29,276 nucleotides of DNA from an uncultured Peptococcaceae bacterium. Its GTDB lineage: Bacteria; Bacillota; Limnochordia; Darwinibacteriales; Darwinibacteriaceae. Below the pieces are notes generated by a model. It was not told the origin of the DNA, did not search any database, and saw nothing but the letters and a program-made list of their open reading frames with translations. The stretch spans positions 1 to 29,276 of the forward strand of contig CALKAR010000279.1 in assembly GCA_937988745.1 (NCBI GenBank), written 5' to 3'. Below are positions 1 through 7,522 of this stretch, one piece after another (the first letter of the stretch is position 1; the number at the start of each line of letters is the position of its first letter). The translations under genes were made by a program, and so were the position numbers.

Positions 1-16
1 CTGGACAAAATTCGTG

Positions 17-45
17 TTGCATTTTATGCAATCAACTGCTATAAT
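17..45 (+). promoter_or_regulatory. Promoter of tRNA-Arg
   Basis: A -35 box TTGCAT (17-22) and a perfect -10 box TATAAT (40-45) are separated by 17 bp. The predicted start near 52 lies just upstream of the tRNA at 64. Confidence 0.75.
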
Positions 46-63
46 AGCGAATGTACCAAGTGT

Positions 64-138
64 GCGCCTATAGCTCAGAGGATAGAGCACTGGCCTCCGG
101 AGCCAGGAGCGCAGGTTCGAGTCCTGCTAGGCGCGCCA
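64..138 (+). tRNA. tRNA-Arg (anticodon CCG)
   Basis: The cloverleaf can be folded by eye. The 7-bp acceptor stem pairs GCGCCTA (64-70) with TAGGCGC (128-134), followed by discriminator G135 and an encoded CCA (136-138). The anticodon arm CTGGC-CTCCGGA-GCCAG places CCG at positions 34-36, reading the Arg codon CGG. The T-arm contains the usual GGTTCGA motif. It is a single-gene transcript with its own promoter and terminator. Confidence 0.96.
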
Positions 139-167
139 TTTCTTTATTTTCGGCAGATAAGACAAAG

Positions 168-200
168 GCTCAGCAGGTGTTTCCTGTTGGGCTTTTTATT
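168..200 (+). terminator. Rho-independent terminator after tRNA-Arg
   Basis: A 10-bp stem, GCTCAGCAGG (168-177) with CCTGTTGGGC (183-192), including two G-T wobbles, closes a TGTTT loop and is followed by a T-rich tail (193-200). Confidence 0.85.
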
Positions 201-295
201 ATGTCCAATTCTAGACAGAGGGCAGTTTTGAAGGAGTTTAGGCAAAATTGTCCAACTAAATAAATGTAATACAAATCGGAAACGAGGGATGTACA

Positions 296-1267
296 GTGAA
301 GATCGGAGTATTTGCTGTTTTATATGGTGGCCTTCCCTTGAGAGAAATGCTGAAGAAGGTCAAGAGCTTTGGCCTATCCACAGTGGAAATTGGCTGTGGT
401 GGATTCCCAGGCAAAGCTCACTGTGATCCTGAAGTTCTTCTTAATGATGAAGGGAAACTGAATGAGTTCAAACAAGCTTTTGAAGATGAGGGTGTAATGA
501 TCAGTGCCTTGAGTGTGCACGGCAACGCTCTGCATCCCAACAAAGAAATTGCCAAAGAATTCCATGATGACTGGCGCAATGCGGTTAGATTGGCAGAGAA
601 ACTTGGTATCGACACCATATGCACTTTCTCTGGATGCCCTGGCGATAGTGAAAATTCCAAGTACCCGAACTGGGTAACATGTTCTTGGCCTAATGACTTT
701 ATGGAGATTTTGGAATGGCAGTGGAATGAAAAAGTCATTCCTTATTGGACCGAAGAAGCGAAGTTCGCTAACGATCACGGCGTAACCAAAATCGCCTTTG
801 AAATGCATCCTGGCTTCGTGGTCTACAACGTAGATACACTTCTCAAGCTGCGGAAAGCTGTGGGGCCGAGCATTGGTGCAAACTTTGACCCCTCTCACTT
901 GGTCTGGCAGGGTGTTGATCCAGTAGCAGCAATCCGTGCTTTAGGTAAAGAGAATGCTATCTTCCACGTACATGCGAAGGATACCCACATCGATCCGTAT
1001 AACACGGCTGTAAATGGTGTCCTCGATACGAAACCTTATGATCGCTTACCAGAGCGTTCTTGGCTTTTCAGATCTGTTGGTTACGGTAACGACTACAAGT
1101 ACTGGAAGGACATTGTGAGCGAACTGCGCATTGTGGGCTATGACTACGTTCTCAGCATCGAACATGAGGACGCACTGGCTTCTATCGATGAAGGCTTTGG
1201 TAAGGCTGTTTCGTTCTTGAAGGAAGTTATTCTTGACGAACCCATGCCCGAAGCATGGTGGATTTAA
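296..1267 (+). CDS. Sugar phosphate isomerase/epimerase-like TIM barrel protein
   Basis: This is a 323-residue protein of the xylose-isomerase-like TIM barrel (AP endonuclease 2) superfamily, whose members isomerise or epimerise sugars and polyols using a divalent metal. The N-terminal strand MKIGVFAVLYGG opens the barrel. Likely metal ligands are Glu169 (FEMHPG), Asp198 with His201 (DPSH), His224/His226 (HVHAKD) and Glu289 (SIEHED), in the order expected for the family. The substrate cannot be told from sequence. The start is GTG, preceded by GAGGGAT at 284-290. It lies 12 bp upstream of folD and may be the first gene of the folD-mla transcript; only a weak promoter candidate (TTGTCC at 248, TACAAA at 270) is visible upstream. 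The family call is firm, the specific activity is unknown. Confidence 0.88.
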   Translation: MKIGVFAVLYGGLPLREMLKKVKSFGLSTVEIGCGGFPGKAHCDPEVLLNDEGKLNEFKQAFEDEGVMISALSVHGNALHPNKEIAKEFHDDWRNAVRLAEKLGIDTICTFSGCPGDSENSKYPNWVTCSWPNDFMEILEWQWNEKVIPYWTEEAKFANDHGVTKIAFEMHPGFVVYNVDTLLKLRKAVGPSIGANFDPSHLVWQGVDPVAAIRALGKENAIFHVHAKDTHIDPYNTAVNGVLDTKPYDRLPERSWLFRSVGYGNDYKYWKDIVSELRIVGYDYVLSIEHEDALASIDEGFGKAVSFLKEVILDEPMPEAWWI

Positions 1268-1279
1268 GAGGTAAGAGCC

Positions 1280-2134
1280 ATGGCAGCCCAAATTATTAAC
1301 GGCAAAGAAATTGCGGCCCAAATTCGTTCTGAACTGAAAGAAAGGGTAACGGCCCTGACCGATCAGGGCCGCACCCCTGGTTTAGCGGTAGTGCTGGTTG
1401 GTGATAACCCAGCCTCGCAGGTATATGTTCGTCAGAAGAAAAAGGCCTGTCAAGAAATTGGGATTTATTCAGAAGAGCACAGGCTGCCAGCATCCATTAC
1501 ACAAGAAGAGCTTATAGCACTGATTGACCGTTTGAATGCAGATCCAAAGATCCACGGAATCTTAGTTCAGCTTCCGCTTCCAGATGGCCTAGATGAAAAC
1601 GAAGTAATTGAACGGATTGACCCGAAAAAAGACGTAGACGGTTTTCACCCGATTAACGTAGGCCGTTTAGCGATCGGCCTGAAGGCTTATGTGCCTTGTA
1701 CACCTGCGGGCGTTCTGGAGTTGGTTAAGAGGACCGGAACAAGCATTTCTGGTAAAAAAGTGGTTGTGCTGGGCAGAAGTAACATTGTGGGCAAACCTGC
1801 AGCTCGCCTATTCCTCAAGGAGAACGCGACTGTAACTGTCTGCCATTCTCGGACTGAGAATATTGATGAAGAATGCCGCCAAGCCGATATTTTAGTTGTG
1901 GCGGTGGGTCATCCGCAATTGGTTAAGAAGGATTGGGTAAAGCCTGGCGCAGTCGTCATCGATGTGGGTATCAACCGCGTTGATGGTAAGCTTGTTGGCG
2001 ATGTAGACTTTGAAGAAGTCAAAGAAGTGGCAGGGGCCCTTACGCCGGTTCCGGGAGGAGTGGGCCCAATGACGATTGCCATGCTTATGAAGAATACGGT
2101 GGGAGCAGTTGATGTGGATAATCAAGCGCCTTGA
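1280..2134 (+). CDS. folD: Bifunctional methylenetetrahydrofolate dehydrogenase / methenyltetrahydrofolate cyclohydrolase
   Basis: FolD interconverts 5,10-methylene-, 5,10-methenyl- and 10-formyl-tetrahydrofolate with NADP(H), feeding purine and formyl-Met synthesis. The 284-residue length is typical. Visible signatures are the catalytic Tyr49/Lys53 pair in YVRQKKKAC, VQLPLP (96-101), Asp120 in DVDGF, the Rossmann segment VVLGRSNIVGKPAA (162-175), DVGIN (228-232) and TPVPGGVGPMT (255-265). The ATG follows AGAGGTAAGAG. It overlaps the following mlaE gene by 23 bp, suggesting translational coupling although the functions are unrelated. Together with fhs at 13369 it gives the window both cytosolic folate one-carbon enzymes. 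Confidence 0.98.
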   Translation: MAAQIINGKEIAAQIRSELKERVTALTDQGRTPGLAVVLVGDNPASQVYVRQKKKACQEIGIYSEEHRLPASITQEELIALIDRLNADPKIHGILVQLPLPDGLDENEVIERIDPKKDVDGFHPINVGRLAIGLKAYVPCTPAGVLELVKRTGTSISGKKVVVLGRSNIVGKPAARLFLKENATVTVCHSRTENIDEECRQADILVVAVGHPQLVKKDWVKPGAVVIDVGINRVDGKLVGDVDFEEVKEVAGALTPVPGGVGPMTIAMLMKNTVGAVDVDNQAP

Positions 2135-2858
2135 GCGCCTGGGCAGGATGGCCCAGCTTTTGGGAGAAACCTTTAGTTTGCTCTTACGGGGGCGGATTGA
2201 CTGGCGAGAAGCGTTTTCGCACATGCTCAGTCTCGGAGTTGATTCGCTCCCCCTTGTGCTTATTATTTCTGGGTTTACCGGTATGGTCTTTTCGTTTCAA
2301 GTTTCTCAAGAATTCAGCCGGTTAGGATTAGTTTCTCTTATAGGTCAGTTGATGGGAATGGCGGTTATTCGTGAATTGGGGCCGGTCCTGGCCGGTGTGG
2401 CAATTGCTGGCCGCGTAGGTTCGGCGATTGCGGCTGAAATCGGCAGTATGAAGGTCACCGACCAGGTCGATGCGCTCCGTTCTTTGGCTACCGATCCCGT
2501 GGAATATCTGGTTGTGCCTCGGACAGTAGCCTGCGCTTTAATGGTTCCCGTACTGACCATTTTTTCTAACGCAATATCTCTCCTGGGTGGCTACTTAGTA
2601 GCTGTGTATGGTTTTAGGGTTGTACCTGTAGTATTTTGGGATGGGGCAGCGCAGTTCGTAAATAACTGGGACTTAGTTGGGAGTTTAGTTAAGGGTCTCG
2701 TGTTTGGTGTGCTGGTTGCTCTGATTGGCTCTGACTGTGGATTGAACGCGTCTGAAGGTGCCCAGGGAGTTGGCCGGGCCACTTTTTCGGCGGTTGTCTC
2801 AAGTCTGATCGCGGTTTTCGCCGCCGATTATATTCTGTCACTGGTTTGGTTCCGTTAA
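2112..2858 (+). CDS. mlaE: MlaE-type ABC transporter permease (phospholipid transport)
   Basis: This 248-residue integral membrane protein belongs to the MlaE permease family (inner-membrane core of the Mla/MCE lipid transporters). It has about five hydrophobic segments and the family signatures GMVFSFQ near residue 58, RELGPVLAG (about 88-96), AGRVGSAIAAEIGSM and TDQVDAL. ATG 2112 is preferred: GGGAG (2101-2105) sits 6 nt upstream, whereas the in-frame TTG at 2109 leaves only 3 nt. The gene overlaps the end of folD by 23 bp and is followed after 16 bp by mlaF. With mlaF and mlaD it forms a minimal three-gene system; no mlaA, mlaB or mlaC is present in the window, as in the Veillonella arrangement. 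Confidence 0.95.
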   Translation: MWIIKRLERLGRMAQLLGETFSLLLRGRIDWREAFSHMLSLGVDSLPLVLIISGFTGMVFSFQVSQEFSRLGLVSLIGQLMGMAVIRELGPVLAGVAIAGRVGSAIAAEIGSMKVTDQVDALRSLATDPVEYLVVPRTVACALMVPVLTIFSNAISLLGGYLVAVYGFRVVPVVFWDGAAQFVNNWDLVGSLVKGLVFGVLVALIGSDCGLNASEGAQGVGRATFSAVVSSLIAVFAADYILSLVWFR

Positions 2859-2874
2859 GTGGGGAGGATCAGTT

Positions 2875-3594
2875 TTGATCAAGCTGGAAAATATAGTGTA
2901 CGAGGTTGATGGGGTCAATATTTTGGATGGTGTTAATCTCCAGATTGAACAAGGCGAAGTGTTTGTGATCATGGGCACGAGTGGTGCCGGCAAGACCACT
3001 ATTCTGCGACTCCTCAACGGTTTGCTTCGCCCTACTTCGGGACGCGTAATTATCGATGGTGAAGACATCACAGAACTAACTGAAAGGGAAATGACCCCAA
3101 TCCGAAGAAGGGTTGCCTTAGTCTTTCAATCGGCAGCCCTATTTGATTCTCTGCCTGTCTGGGCTAATGTTGGATTTGCATGGCGAAAACAGCGCATGCC
3201 CAAGGACGAACTGCGGCGCAGGGTGCAGAAGATCCTGGCTCTAGTGGGCCTTGATGGGGTTGAAGACCGAATGCCGGCGGAGCTGAGCGGCGGAATGCAG
3301 AAAAGAGTCAGTTTAGCTCGCGCGGTCGCTATGGAACCAGACGTGATTTTGTACGACGAACCTACCTCTGGACTAGATCCCATTACAAGCAGGAAGATTC
3401 TTGATCTGATGGTAGAGCTGCAGCACAGACTGCAGGTCACTTCAGTTGTTGTTACCCATGATCTGCAGGTTGCATCCCAAATTGGAACAAGGGTGGCACT
3501 TCTTCATGAGGGCAAGATTGCTTTTATTGGCAGTCCCACAGAGTTATATGAATCTCCGCAGTCTATTGTCCAGGAATTCGTCGCGGGAGGTTAG
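2875..3594 (+). CDS. mlaF: MlaF-type ABC transporter ATP-binding protein
   Basis: This 239-residue ATPase powers the MlaE permease. All ABC motifs are intact: Walker A GTSGAGKT (34-41), Q-loop Gln85, signature LSGGM (137-141), Walker B VILYDE (157-162), D-loop SGLDP and switch His195. The signature reads LSGGMQKR, which is characteristic of the MlaF/Ttg2A group rather than the usual LSGGQ. The start is TTG with GGGGAGGAT at 2861-2869. It is followed by mlaD after only 3 bp. The C-terminal tail PTELYESPQSIVQEFVAG is also MlaF-like. Confidence 0.95.
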   Translation: MIKLENIVYEVDGVNILDGVNLQIEQGEVFVIMGTSGAGKTTILRLLNGLLRPTSGRVIIDGEDITELTEREMTPIRRRVALVFQSAALFDSLPVWANVGFAWRKQRMPKDELRRRVQKILALVGLDGVEDRMPAELSGGMQKRVSLARAVAMEPDVILYDEPTSGLDPITSRKILDLMVELQHRLQVTSVVVTHDLQVASQIGTRVALLHEGKIAFIGSPTELYESPQSIVQEFVAGG

Positions 3595-3597
3595 GGT

Positions 3598-5694
3598 ATG
3601 CGGTTATCCCGTGAAGCAAAGCTAGGTGTTACTTTACTCCTTGCCATTGTGTTGTTCACCGCAATGGCTCTGGCAGTGGGCCGTTTGAATTTGGGAAGCA
3701 AGCCTGTTTTGGAGCTTCGAGTAGCCTACCATAATGTGGATGGCCTGCGCGAGGGTGCTCCAGTAAGGTATTCAGGAGTAGAGGTAGGAGAAGTACATTA
3801 TATAGAACTCACGCCCCAGCGGGTGCTGGTCGGCTTGCGGATTTATCGTGATGTTCCTATTCCAGTTGATTCACGTTTTGTAATTGTCACAACCGGTGTA
3901 ATTGGTGACCGGCATGTGGAGATTTATCCAGGAAGATCTGAAGCATATATTGAGACAGGGACCGAGTTGTTTGGTCAAGACCCGGTTGTCATGGATTCGC
4001 TTTTAACAGAACTGTACACTTCGCTTCAGACGCTGAATAATGTTGTAACGGATCTGTCTGAGTTGGCCGCATCTGAAGTTCTGCAGGAGAACTTGGTGCA
4101 GTCCACAGCTGCAGTTCGCGATATGGCTGTCAGCCTAAATACGATGCTTGATTCTGCTAACACTCTCGCTTTGGAGCTGCAGGGACTTACCCAGGATCTT
4201 TCCAGCTCTGATCTGAAGACTTTAATCACTGATTTGTCTGCTTTTGCTGCTGAGCTAAATCAGCTTGATGTGGTAGGGACTGCCGCTGGTATCGCACGGT
4301 TCACCGCATCTCTGGAGGAAATACCTCTCGAGCAGGTGGCGCAAGATATCCAAGCCTTCTCGGCCCAGCTGGCTTCCTTTGATCTGAGCCCTTGGACAGA
4401 AATTACCAACGACATTCAAGCATTTGCAAGTAAGTTTGAGGAACTTGATTTAGCAATAGTTACTCAGGCTGCAGAGGATCTGCAGACCTTCTCTGCCCAA
4501 TTGGCACAGTTCCCCGTTGATGAACTCGCCCAGGATTTACTGGAAATTAGCGCGAGTGCTAAGGCGTTGCCTTTTGCCGAGTTTGCCGATGGAATCAACG
4601 GGGTAATTAAAGATATAGAAAGTCTACCCCTGTCTGACATGGCAGGTGACGTGCAGGTTTTGATCGGCGATCTCCAAAATCTGGCGTCTGAGCTGAATGC
4701 TATCGGATGGGCTGAAATGGCTGCTGATGTGAACCAGTTTACCCGACAGCTTGCAGCTCTAGATCTACGCACTCCGCTTGACCGGATCACTGCTGATCTC
4801 GATGTGTTAACCACTGACCTAGCCAAGTTGGACCTAGTGGGGTTGTTCGAACAAGTTGAGGACTTAATCGAGACTATCCATGCTGCAGCATCCGCTGTCG
4901 ATGGTGAAGAGATCGAAGCAGCTTTGGCGGATATCAGTGTATCAGCCGGCAATATTCGCCAGCTTACTCAGGATGCAGAGGTGCTCTTAGGACAGTTGAG
5001 TACAGATGCTGTGGGAATTACTCAGGCGGCCGGCGGCGCTCTGGAACAGCTGCAGGAGTCTCTTAATGAACTCCACGCATTGATTGGTGATGTGCGGGTT
5101 TTCGCTCAAGATTTAGCTGCAGAAGGAAGTACGGCTCAGTCGCTGCAGGAGCTCTTGCACCACGGAACCGAAATCGGTTCGCAGCTGCAGGAGATCTTGG
5201 AGTCGCTGTCCCCAGACATGACTGAATCTGTAATGGACACTATGGAAAGCATTCAGCAGATTAATACGGACATTCAAAATCTGAAAAAGACAGCCACGAG
5301 CCTTAAGTTGACTGGAGCAGCAGGCGTCAATTACAGTACGCAGCAGCGTATAAGTGGCGATCTTCGTCTCTCTCTGACCAAAGAGGATTTCGGGGCCTAT
5401 CTTCTCTTGGGGCTTAAAAGCCTAGGCGGCGAGAATCAAATCCAAGTGCAGGTGGGAAGAGAAGTGGCGCCCAATATGAGCGCCAGGGTAGGTCTGACAG
5501 GCCAACATCTAAGTCTTGGTGTCGATGCTTCATTAAGTGACAGGTTTGATCTTGGTGCAGATTTGGCCGTCGGCCAGAAACCACAGGTTTCGCTAAGGGC
5601 GAGCTATGGTCTAACGCCTGAGTGGTGGATGACCGTTCACGCATGGGATTTCAGCGAATCAAGCTTCAGCTGGGGGATGGAGTACCGGTTCTGA
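3598..5694 (+). CDS. mlaD: MlaD-like MCE protein with long helical repeat region and C-terminal beta domain
   Basis: At 698 residues this is far longer than the about 180-residue enterobacterial MlaD. An N-terminal membrane anchor spans about residues 8-28, and one MCE domain covers about 37-115 (GLREGAPVRYSGVEVGEV). A helical region (about 130-568) contains ten degenerate repeats of 19-26 residues between 212 and 422. The last 130 residues switch to alternating polar/hydrophobic beta-type sequence (QQRISGDLRLSL, ENQIQVQVGREV, MSARVGLTG, KPQVSLRASYG) and end in Tyr-Arg-Phe; a terminal Phe is the classic outer-membrane barrel insertion signal. A C-terminal barrel on MlaD has been described in Veillonella parvula, where it is proposed to make a bridge between both membranes. 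The start ATG has GGGAGGTTAGGG upstream. The 3' end overlaps a convergent gene by 29 bp. The MCE call is certain; the barrel is inferred from pattern. Confidence 0.92.
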   Translation: MRLSREAKLGVTLLLAIVLFTAMALAVGRLNLGSKPVLELRVAYHNVDGLREGAPVRYSGVEVGEVHYIELTPQRVLVGLRIYRDVPIPVDSRFVIVTTGVIGDRHVEIYPGRSEAYIETGTELFGQDPVVMDSLLTELYTSLQTLNNVVTDLSELAASEVLQENLVQSTAAVRDMAVSLNTMLDSANTLALELQGLTQDLSSSDLKTLITDLSAFAAELNQLDVVGTAAGIARFTASLEEIPLEQVAQDIQAFSAQLASFDLSPWTEITNDIQAFASKFEELDLAIVTQAAEDLQTFSAQLAQFPVDELAQDLLEISASAKALPFAEFADGINGVIKDIESLPLSDMAGDVQVLIGDLQNLASELNAIGWAEMAADVNQFTRQLAALDLRTPLDRITADLDVLTTDLAKLDLVGLFEQVEDLIETIHAAASAVDGEEIEAALADISVSAGNIRQLTQDAEVLLGQLSTDAVGITQAAGGALEQLQESLNELHALIGDVRVFAQDLAAEGSTAQSLQELLHHGTEIGSQLQEILESLSPDMTESVMDTMESIQQINTDIQNLKKTATSLKLTGAAGVNYSTQQRISGDLRLSLTKEDFGAYLLLGLKSLGGENQIQVQVGREVAPNMSARVGLTGQHLSLGVDASLSDRFDLGADLAVGQKPQVSLRASYGLTPEWWMTVHAWDFSESSFSWGMEYRF

Positions 5695-6310
5695 GTGGTA
5701 AGGGTTCTGCAAAGTGCTGGAATACAGTATATAGGTGACGGGCATATTCTATATCCCCGAGGGATGTGATAGCCCATCCCATTCTTTTCTGAAATGGGTC
5801 TGCTTCCCACAAGGGGGAGAAAGTCGCCGCGAAGCTAGGCAGCTCAGCCTTGTCGTAGAGCGGCTGCAGCAGGCCAGCTTCGTACAGTTCATAAGCCAGC
5901 TCTTCCTCGATGATGAGAAGATCAGCACGATAGCCTCCGTTGATGTGAGCTGCTAGTTCTTGCCGCGATTCGAGCGAAACGATCTCCCAATTGAGATTGC
6001 TGGCCATGATTTCTTTCTCCAACCAGAGCGTGATCAGTTCAGTCTCTTCAGGTGTTCCTTTAACTACGATGGTGGGAGGCCCACTCGATGTGGGCTGCAG
6101 TGGGGGCATTGTCAAGAAAAAGATGCCCCAGCCGAGCATCAGTATGAGGAAGAGCCCGATCATGATCGAGATAAGTGGGTTTGTCGGAGGAGGGGGCGGA
6201 TCACGCCGTGGGGGCCGAGGATTTCTCTGGTTTTCTTCTTTCAACTTTTTAGCTTCTTTCTTTGTTCTGACTAGTTTGCGCTGCTGTTCTATAAAGTCAC
6301 GATAGCTCAC
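5666..6310 (-). CDS. Single-pass membrane protein with extracytoplasmic domain, function unknown
   Basis: I do not recognise this 214-residue protein. Residues 8-30 are highly charged and probably helical (QQRKLVRTKKEAKKLKEE), 31-45 are rich in Pro and Arg (PPRRDPPPPP), and 46-68 form one transmembrane helix (LISIMIGLFLILMLGWGIFF). The remaining about 145 residues would lie outside the cytoplasm. Within them, YRADLLIIEEELAYELYEAG followed by LQPLYD resembles the ligand-lobe pattern of type 2 periplasmic binding proteins, but the domain is too short for a complete one. The start is GTG at 6310-6308 with GGGAGGA just upstream on the minus strand. It is the only minus-strand gene in the window, and its last 29 bp lie inside the end of mlaD. 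Coding is supported by the start context and the coherent topology. Confidence 0.75.
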   Translation of the reverse strand: MSYRDFIEQQRKLVRTKKEAKKLKEENQRNPRPPRRDPPPPPTNPLISIMIGLFLILMLGWGIFFLTMPPLQPTSSGPPTIVVKGTPEETELITLWLEKEIMASNLNWEIVSLESRQELAAHINGGYRADLLIIEEELAYELYEAGLLQPLYDKAELPSFAATFSPLWEADPFQKRMGWAITSLGDIEYARHLYTVFQHFAEPLPLRTGTPSPS

Positions 6311-6364
6311 AGGCTTCCTCCCGTCTTTGACTTTGGTTTATTATCACCAAAAAAGAGCAGGATA

Positions 6365-6392
6365 TTGTCAGTGCAGCGAGAAGAGTTATGTG
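6365..6392 (+). promoter_or_regulatory. Possible promoter of the cobalamin riboswitch / btu operon
   Basis: TTGTCA (6365-6370) and a weak -10 TATGTG (6387-6392) are spaced by 16 bp, which would start transcription about 10 nt before the aptamer. The -10 match is poor, so this is tentative. Confidence 0.35.
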
Positions 6393-6409
6393 AGACAACT
6401 TAATAAGTA

Positions 6410-6581
6410 GGTTTGGTGCTGTTGGAAAGCCAGCAGATAATAGGGAAGTTGGGCTCTTCGAAGGAAGAGAAACCACGCGGTCCCGCCACTGTATTCAGGG
6501 AGCTACCCATCATATCCACTCACTTCTTGTGGGGAAGGGATGGGCCAGCGATGAACTGGGAGCCAGGAGACCTGCCAAACC
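6410..6581 (+). ncRNA. Cobalamin (B12) riboswitch aptamer
   Basis: The highly conserved B12 box AGCCAGGAGACCTGCC lies at 6561-6576, and the core GCGGTCCCGCCACTGT at 6477-6492. The closing P1 stem pairs GGTTTGG (6410-6416) with CCAAACC (6575-6581), and P2 pairs TGCTG (6417-6421) with CAGCA (6431-6435). It stands directly upstream of btuFCD and is followed by a terminator, so adenosylcobalamin or a related corrinoid probably shuts off the transporter by transcription termination. Confidence 0.95.
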
Positions 6582-6642
6582 GAAGTTTGTCAACCATCTT
6601 GCGCGGAACAGGAGGGGTGATTTTTTCGTATTTATCTTGCTG

Positions 6643-6671
6643 ATCCCCAGGTGCGTGGGGATTATTTTTTT
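6643..6671 (+). terminator. Riboswitch-controlled intrinsic terminator
   Basis: ATCCCCA (6643-6649) pairs perfectly with TGGGGAT (6656-6662) around a 6-nt loop, followed by TATTTTTTT. It ends 14 nt before the btuF start. A GGGG run at 6614-6617 could pair with the CCCC of the 5' arm to form an antiterminator in the ligand-free state; that alternative pairing is inferred. Confidence 0.9.
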
Positions 6672-6685
6672 GAAAGGAGATAGCT

Positions 6686-7522
6686 ATGAAGAACAAAGCT
6701 AGATTGACGTTAAGTGTTATACTGCTCTTAATCTGTTTGGCAGCTGTGCCCGTTCTAGTTCAGGCTGCAGCACCAGAGCGCATAGTTTCTTTAGTTCCGT
6801 CGTTGACTGAGAATCTCTTTGCCCTTGGCGTTGGCGATAAAGTCGTTGGAGTTACAAGCTGGTGCACATATCCTCCAGAGGCTCAAGAACGTACTGTCGT
6901 AGGAGATGCCTTCAACCTTAACGTCGAAGTTCTTTTGAGTCTGGAACCAGACTTGGTATTGGCCGATTCTTCGCTGGTGGCCAGCCATATCGAGAGTTTA
7001 GAGTCATTTGGGATCGAAGTAGTAACCATAAGCCCTGCGACTGTCGAAGAGGTAATAGAAAGCATGGCTGCCCTGGGAGCAATTGTAGGGAAGGAAGAGG
7101 CTGGCAAGGCACTTGCTGCCGAGATGCGGGAACGTTTGGCTAAACTAACCAGTATGGTTCCGACTGATTCGTCCAAGCGGGTATTCGTGGAGATCTGGCA
7201 CGAGCCCCTCTCTACCGTTGGCCCAGGAAGTTACTTAGATGAGCTGATCAATCTGGCCGGCGGCGAGAATATTGCAGCAGATACAGGCCAAGCTTGGCCG
7301 CAGTTCAGCGAGGAACTTGTGATAGCTCGCGATCCCGAAGTTGTAATTCTGACTAACTTTAACTTAGAGGAAGCCCTGCAGCGTCCCGCCTGGCAGGGGC
7401 TGACCGCCTACAGAGAAGGAGCAGTGTATGAGGTTAATCCCGATCTGTATGTAAGGCCTACGCCGCGCCTTTTGGACGGCTTGGCTGAGCTAATTTACCT
7501 AATCCATGGAGTAGAAATATGA
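6686..7522 (+). CDS. btuF: Cobalamin ABC transporter substrate-binding protein
   Basis: This is a 278-residue periplasmic binding protein of the BtuF/FhuD cluster that delivers vitamin B12 or corrinoids to BtuCD. A signal peptide covers about residues 1-27 with probable cleavage after VQA. There is no lipobox: the only Cys in the signal region follows Leu-Leu-Ile and sits inside the hydrophobic core, so the protein should be soluble in a periplasm. Family motifs are RIVSLVPSLTENLFALG (31-47), VGVTSWCTYP, and LEPDLVLAD. ATG 6686 has AAAGGAG at 6673-6679. Substrate assignment rests chiefly on the B12 riboswitch upstream, since iron-siderophore binding proteins look similar. It overlaps btuC by 4 bp (ATGA). 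Confidence 0.93.
   Translation: MKNKARLTLSVILLLICLAAVPVLVQAAAPERIVSLVPSLTENLFALGVGDKVVGVTSWCTYPPEAQERTVVGDAFNLNVEVLLSLEPDLVLADSSLVASHIESLESFGIEVVTISPATVEEVIESMAALGAIVGKEEAGKALAAEMRERLAKLTSMVPTDSSKRVFVEIWHEPLSTVGPGSYLDELINLAGGENIAADTGQAWPQFSEELVIARDPEVVILTNFNLEEALQRPAWQGLTAYREGAVYEVNPDLYVRPTPRLLDGLAELIYLIHGVEI

Noticed and set aside
51..263. A 70-codon open frame across the tRNA-Arg and its terminator
   Set aside because: It runs through a complete tRNA and a terminator hairpin, and has no family resemblance.
5960..6305. Two plus-strand frames of 104 codons opposite the minus-strand membrane protein
   Set aside because: The minus-strand frame has a good RBS, a coherent membrane topology and balanced composition; the plus frames lack RBS sites and look like random low-complexity translation.
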